Below, in pieces: positions 62,261 through 64,000 of a stretch of 64,000 bases of DNA. The stretch comes from Rotaria socialis (taxonomy: Eukaryota > Rotifera > Eurotatoria > Philodinida > Philodinidae), in the NCBI GenBank assembly GCA_905331475.1, contig CAJNYU010003062.1, positions 124,001 through 188,000 on the forward strand, given 5' to 3'. Each line of letters begins with the position of its first letter. The stretch's first letter is position 1. A program made the position numbers and the translations under genes. A model generated the notes under the pieces. It was not told the origin of the DNA. It saw nothing but the letters and a program-made list of their open reading frames with translations, and searched no databases.

Positions 62261-63141
62261 CTAGAAATAAAACAATAACAAGGGGAAAACAAGCTAAACA
62301 CAAGATAAAGCCAGCGTGGTATTGAATATATGTTTTGCCGTAAGAATGCTTTCGCTTCCAAAAACAAAACAAAATAGTTCTGTTCAAACAAAACAAAACA
62401 AAAAAGAAAACCATGCGCTCATATATCAGAATTCAAGATAAACAAAATATAACTACAGAAAGCAAGCAATAAGCAAGGAGATAAAAATTTCACACGTGTA
62501 AATGCAGAGATACTAAGCACAAAACCATAACAAACACAAGTGCCCAAATACTACACAACATATAAAATATGTTAAATATATACAAAACAAAACAGAGAGT
62601 AGAGAAGTGAAATATCGTGTCTACTACGTATATAGATATATACTAAATAAAGTTCAAGCTGGCCACGGTTTTGCTATTAGTTATATTGTGATTTATATAT
62701 ATATATATATATGCACTCGCTTCGTTTTTTTTATCAAATACAAAAATCATCACTTACATATAGCATGTCAAGATCAAGATATGACTAAATGGGATATACA
62801 TGATTTTAGTAGGGGAATAATAGAATAGGTATTTCAATGGATATATTTTCAAAAATGTTATATTTTCATGCACATTATGTATGTACTTAATTCTATAGAC
62901 AAAGGAAAACCAAACAGATAGATAAAAGTATGAAAATCATTTCTCGTCGAAAAGAAATTCGATAGTGGTGCATCACGTCAAACGGTAAGCACAAAAATAC
63001 AACATAGACAACAGAAAGGATATATCCTATCCATCATAATCTGTGTAACAAACCTTTAAGGCATCATGATTGGAATTGCTGTTCTGATATACCTATAGAA
63101 ATGAAAGTGCGATGAAAACGATTCCCTATATGATTTACATG
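62261..63141. other. Upstream intron or flank of the muscleblind gene
   Basis: AT-rich with a (TA)n run at about 62696-62711. The missing first coding exon of the muscleblind gene is not recognisable here or to the window end. Confidence 0.5.
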
Positions 63142-63367
63142 CAAGAGGGAAACGGCGGAGTTGAAGTAGAATAATACGCCAAAGTAGACTACCTGAAGTG
63201 GCTCAAAGTACCAACCAAGTAGGAACAAGTACTTAAAATAACCTCAAGTAACTTCAGGAAAATTTGAAGCTGAAAAGTACTTCCGAGTAAGCTAATTCAA
63301 ATAGCTGAGATTAACTTGAAATAGCTCAAAGTAACTTCAAGTTCAAAAGTCCGCCGTTTCCCTCTTG
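63142..63367. mobile_element. hAT-type MITE with 8-bp target-site duplication
   Basis: The perfect 18-bp terminal inverted repeats CAAGAGGGAAACGGCGGA (63142-63159) and TCCGCCGTTTCCCTCTTG (63350-63367) bound a 226-bp element. The 8-bp direct repeat TTTACATG flanks it at 63134-63141 and 63368-63375. The interior repeats AAGTAC/CAAGTA motifs and encodes nothing. An 8-bp duplication is the hAT-superfamily signature, so this is a non-autonomous hAT derivative and looks recent. Confidence 0.85.
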
Positions 63368-63375
63368 TTTACATG

Positions 63376-64000
63376 TCTGCATATTTGTTTTATTTTTCTT
63401 TTGACTTTAACCGAAACTAGTAATAGTCAGAATTGAAGTAGAAGAAAACAAAAAATTTCGATACCGATATAAAAAGATTGAGCAGCAAAATAACAAGGAA
63501 CAAAGCTGCACGCGCAACGTGAATATTTAGGCCTATGTGTAGGTGTATTTATGAATATGAGCGAGACACATGCTGCCAAGAGCTTCGTTTTATTTTTATT
63601 GTTGTTTGGTTGATTTTATTTCTATGAGATAAAGAGAGCAGCAACAGTAGCTGGCAAAATGGCGGCGTATGGTTGATAAAGAGCTAAAGAGAGTATGATG
63701 CTCAGAGCAGATTAGTGAACCAGACAGAGCTTAAAGTTCGAAAGAAAAAGGGTAGAAAAATGGCTGGTTGATAGGCTGTTGCTGCTCATTGTTGATTTTA
63801 ATTTTAATTATCTATACGTGGCTTTTTTTACTAGCTGCTTCAGCGTGCAGATGGAGCAATTATAAATATAAATATGGGTTGCCGTACTCGGCTGCGAGAT
63901 AAACATTTACATATCCCACTTACCAGAAACTCTCTCAAAACTGTATAAAGAAGCGGATATAAAAGAAATATAATGGGAGTGAACAACAAAATAATGTATA
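63376..64000. other. Non-coding end of window
   Basis: No exon recognised. It may be an intron or 5' flank of the muscleblind gene. Confidence 0.5.

Noticed and set aside
1..64000. CRISPR arrays, bacterial operons, ribosomal or transfer RNA genes
   Set aside because: The DNA is eukaryotic with spliced genes. I saw no array of spaced direct repeats and no convincing rRNA or tRNA, although a tRNA covariance scan was not possible.

Overview
The window reads as nuclear DNA of a small animal with a compact, AT-rich genome. Genes are split by many short introns (mostly about 45-70 bp, GT...AG). The gene set is metazoan: a GABA-B receptor, a muscleblind-type RNA-binding protein, a BRSK/SAD kinase, a C1q/collagen protein and a rhodopsin-family receptor. 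A bdelloid rotifer (Rotaria- or Adineta-like) is my best guess from overall style, but nothing here proves it. All exon boundaries were read by eye from splice motifs and frame continuity.

Layout: 1-1.3 kb is non-coding, with a short repeat in both orientations at 355-590. LRRC45 (1285-4155, -) lies head to head, about 200 bp away, with a short F-box fragment (4359-4600, +). A multi-exon gene follows (4691-8377, +) that I interpret as SHOC1/ZIP2-like, an XPF-fold meiotic crossover factor. Next come a four-EF-hand calmodulin-like gene (10150-10849, +), a GPCR (12034-13087, -; next to a 10-N gap), GOLT1 (14576-15225, +) and the zinc transporter SLC30A9 (15857-18473, +).

From 20.2 to 31.9 kb, everything on the minus strand comes from one locus: two paralogous lectin-like single-pass membrane proteins (20216-21412 and 23612-24643) and a GABBR2-like receptor (26891-31899). 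A broken copy of the receptor's last exons (about 21850-22290) sits beside the first lectin-like gene. This points to an old tandem duplication of a [lectin-like gene + receptor 3' end] block.

Then follow a secreted collagen/C1q protein (33822-34811, -), a single-pass membrane protein of unknown function (36809-37657, -), a decayed coding remnant (39.6-40.7 kb, -), the APC/C activator FZR1/Cdh1 (41742-43756, -), a SERBP1/HABP4 RNA-binding protein (46696-48911, -) and BRSK kinase (49798-53847, +) in divergent orientation to it. A 5 kb gene-poor stretch carries two non-autonomous elements (a large foldback at 55068-56220 and a GC-rich MITE at 56680-56920). A muscleblind-like gene (59056-62260, -), whose first exon(s) I could not find, and a hAT-type MITE with an 8-bp target duplication (63142-63367) close the window.

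There is no operon-like logic. The genes are unrelated housekeeping, signalling and RNA-binding genes. The parts most worth a second look are the SHOC1-like gene, the tandem duplication that made a receptor-tail pseudogene, the micro-exons and GC-AG intron in BRSK, and an apparent one-base frameshift in the last zinc finger of the muscleblind gene.
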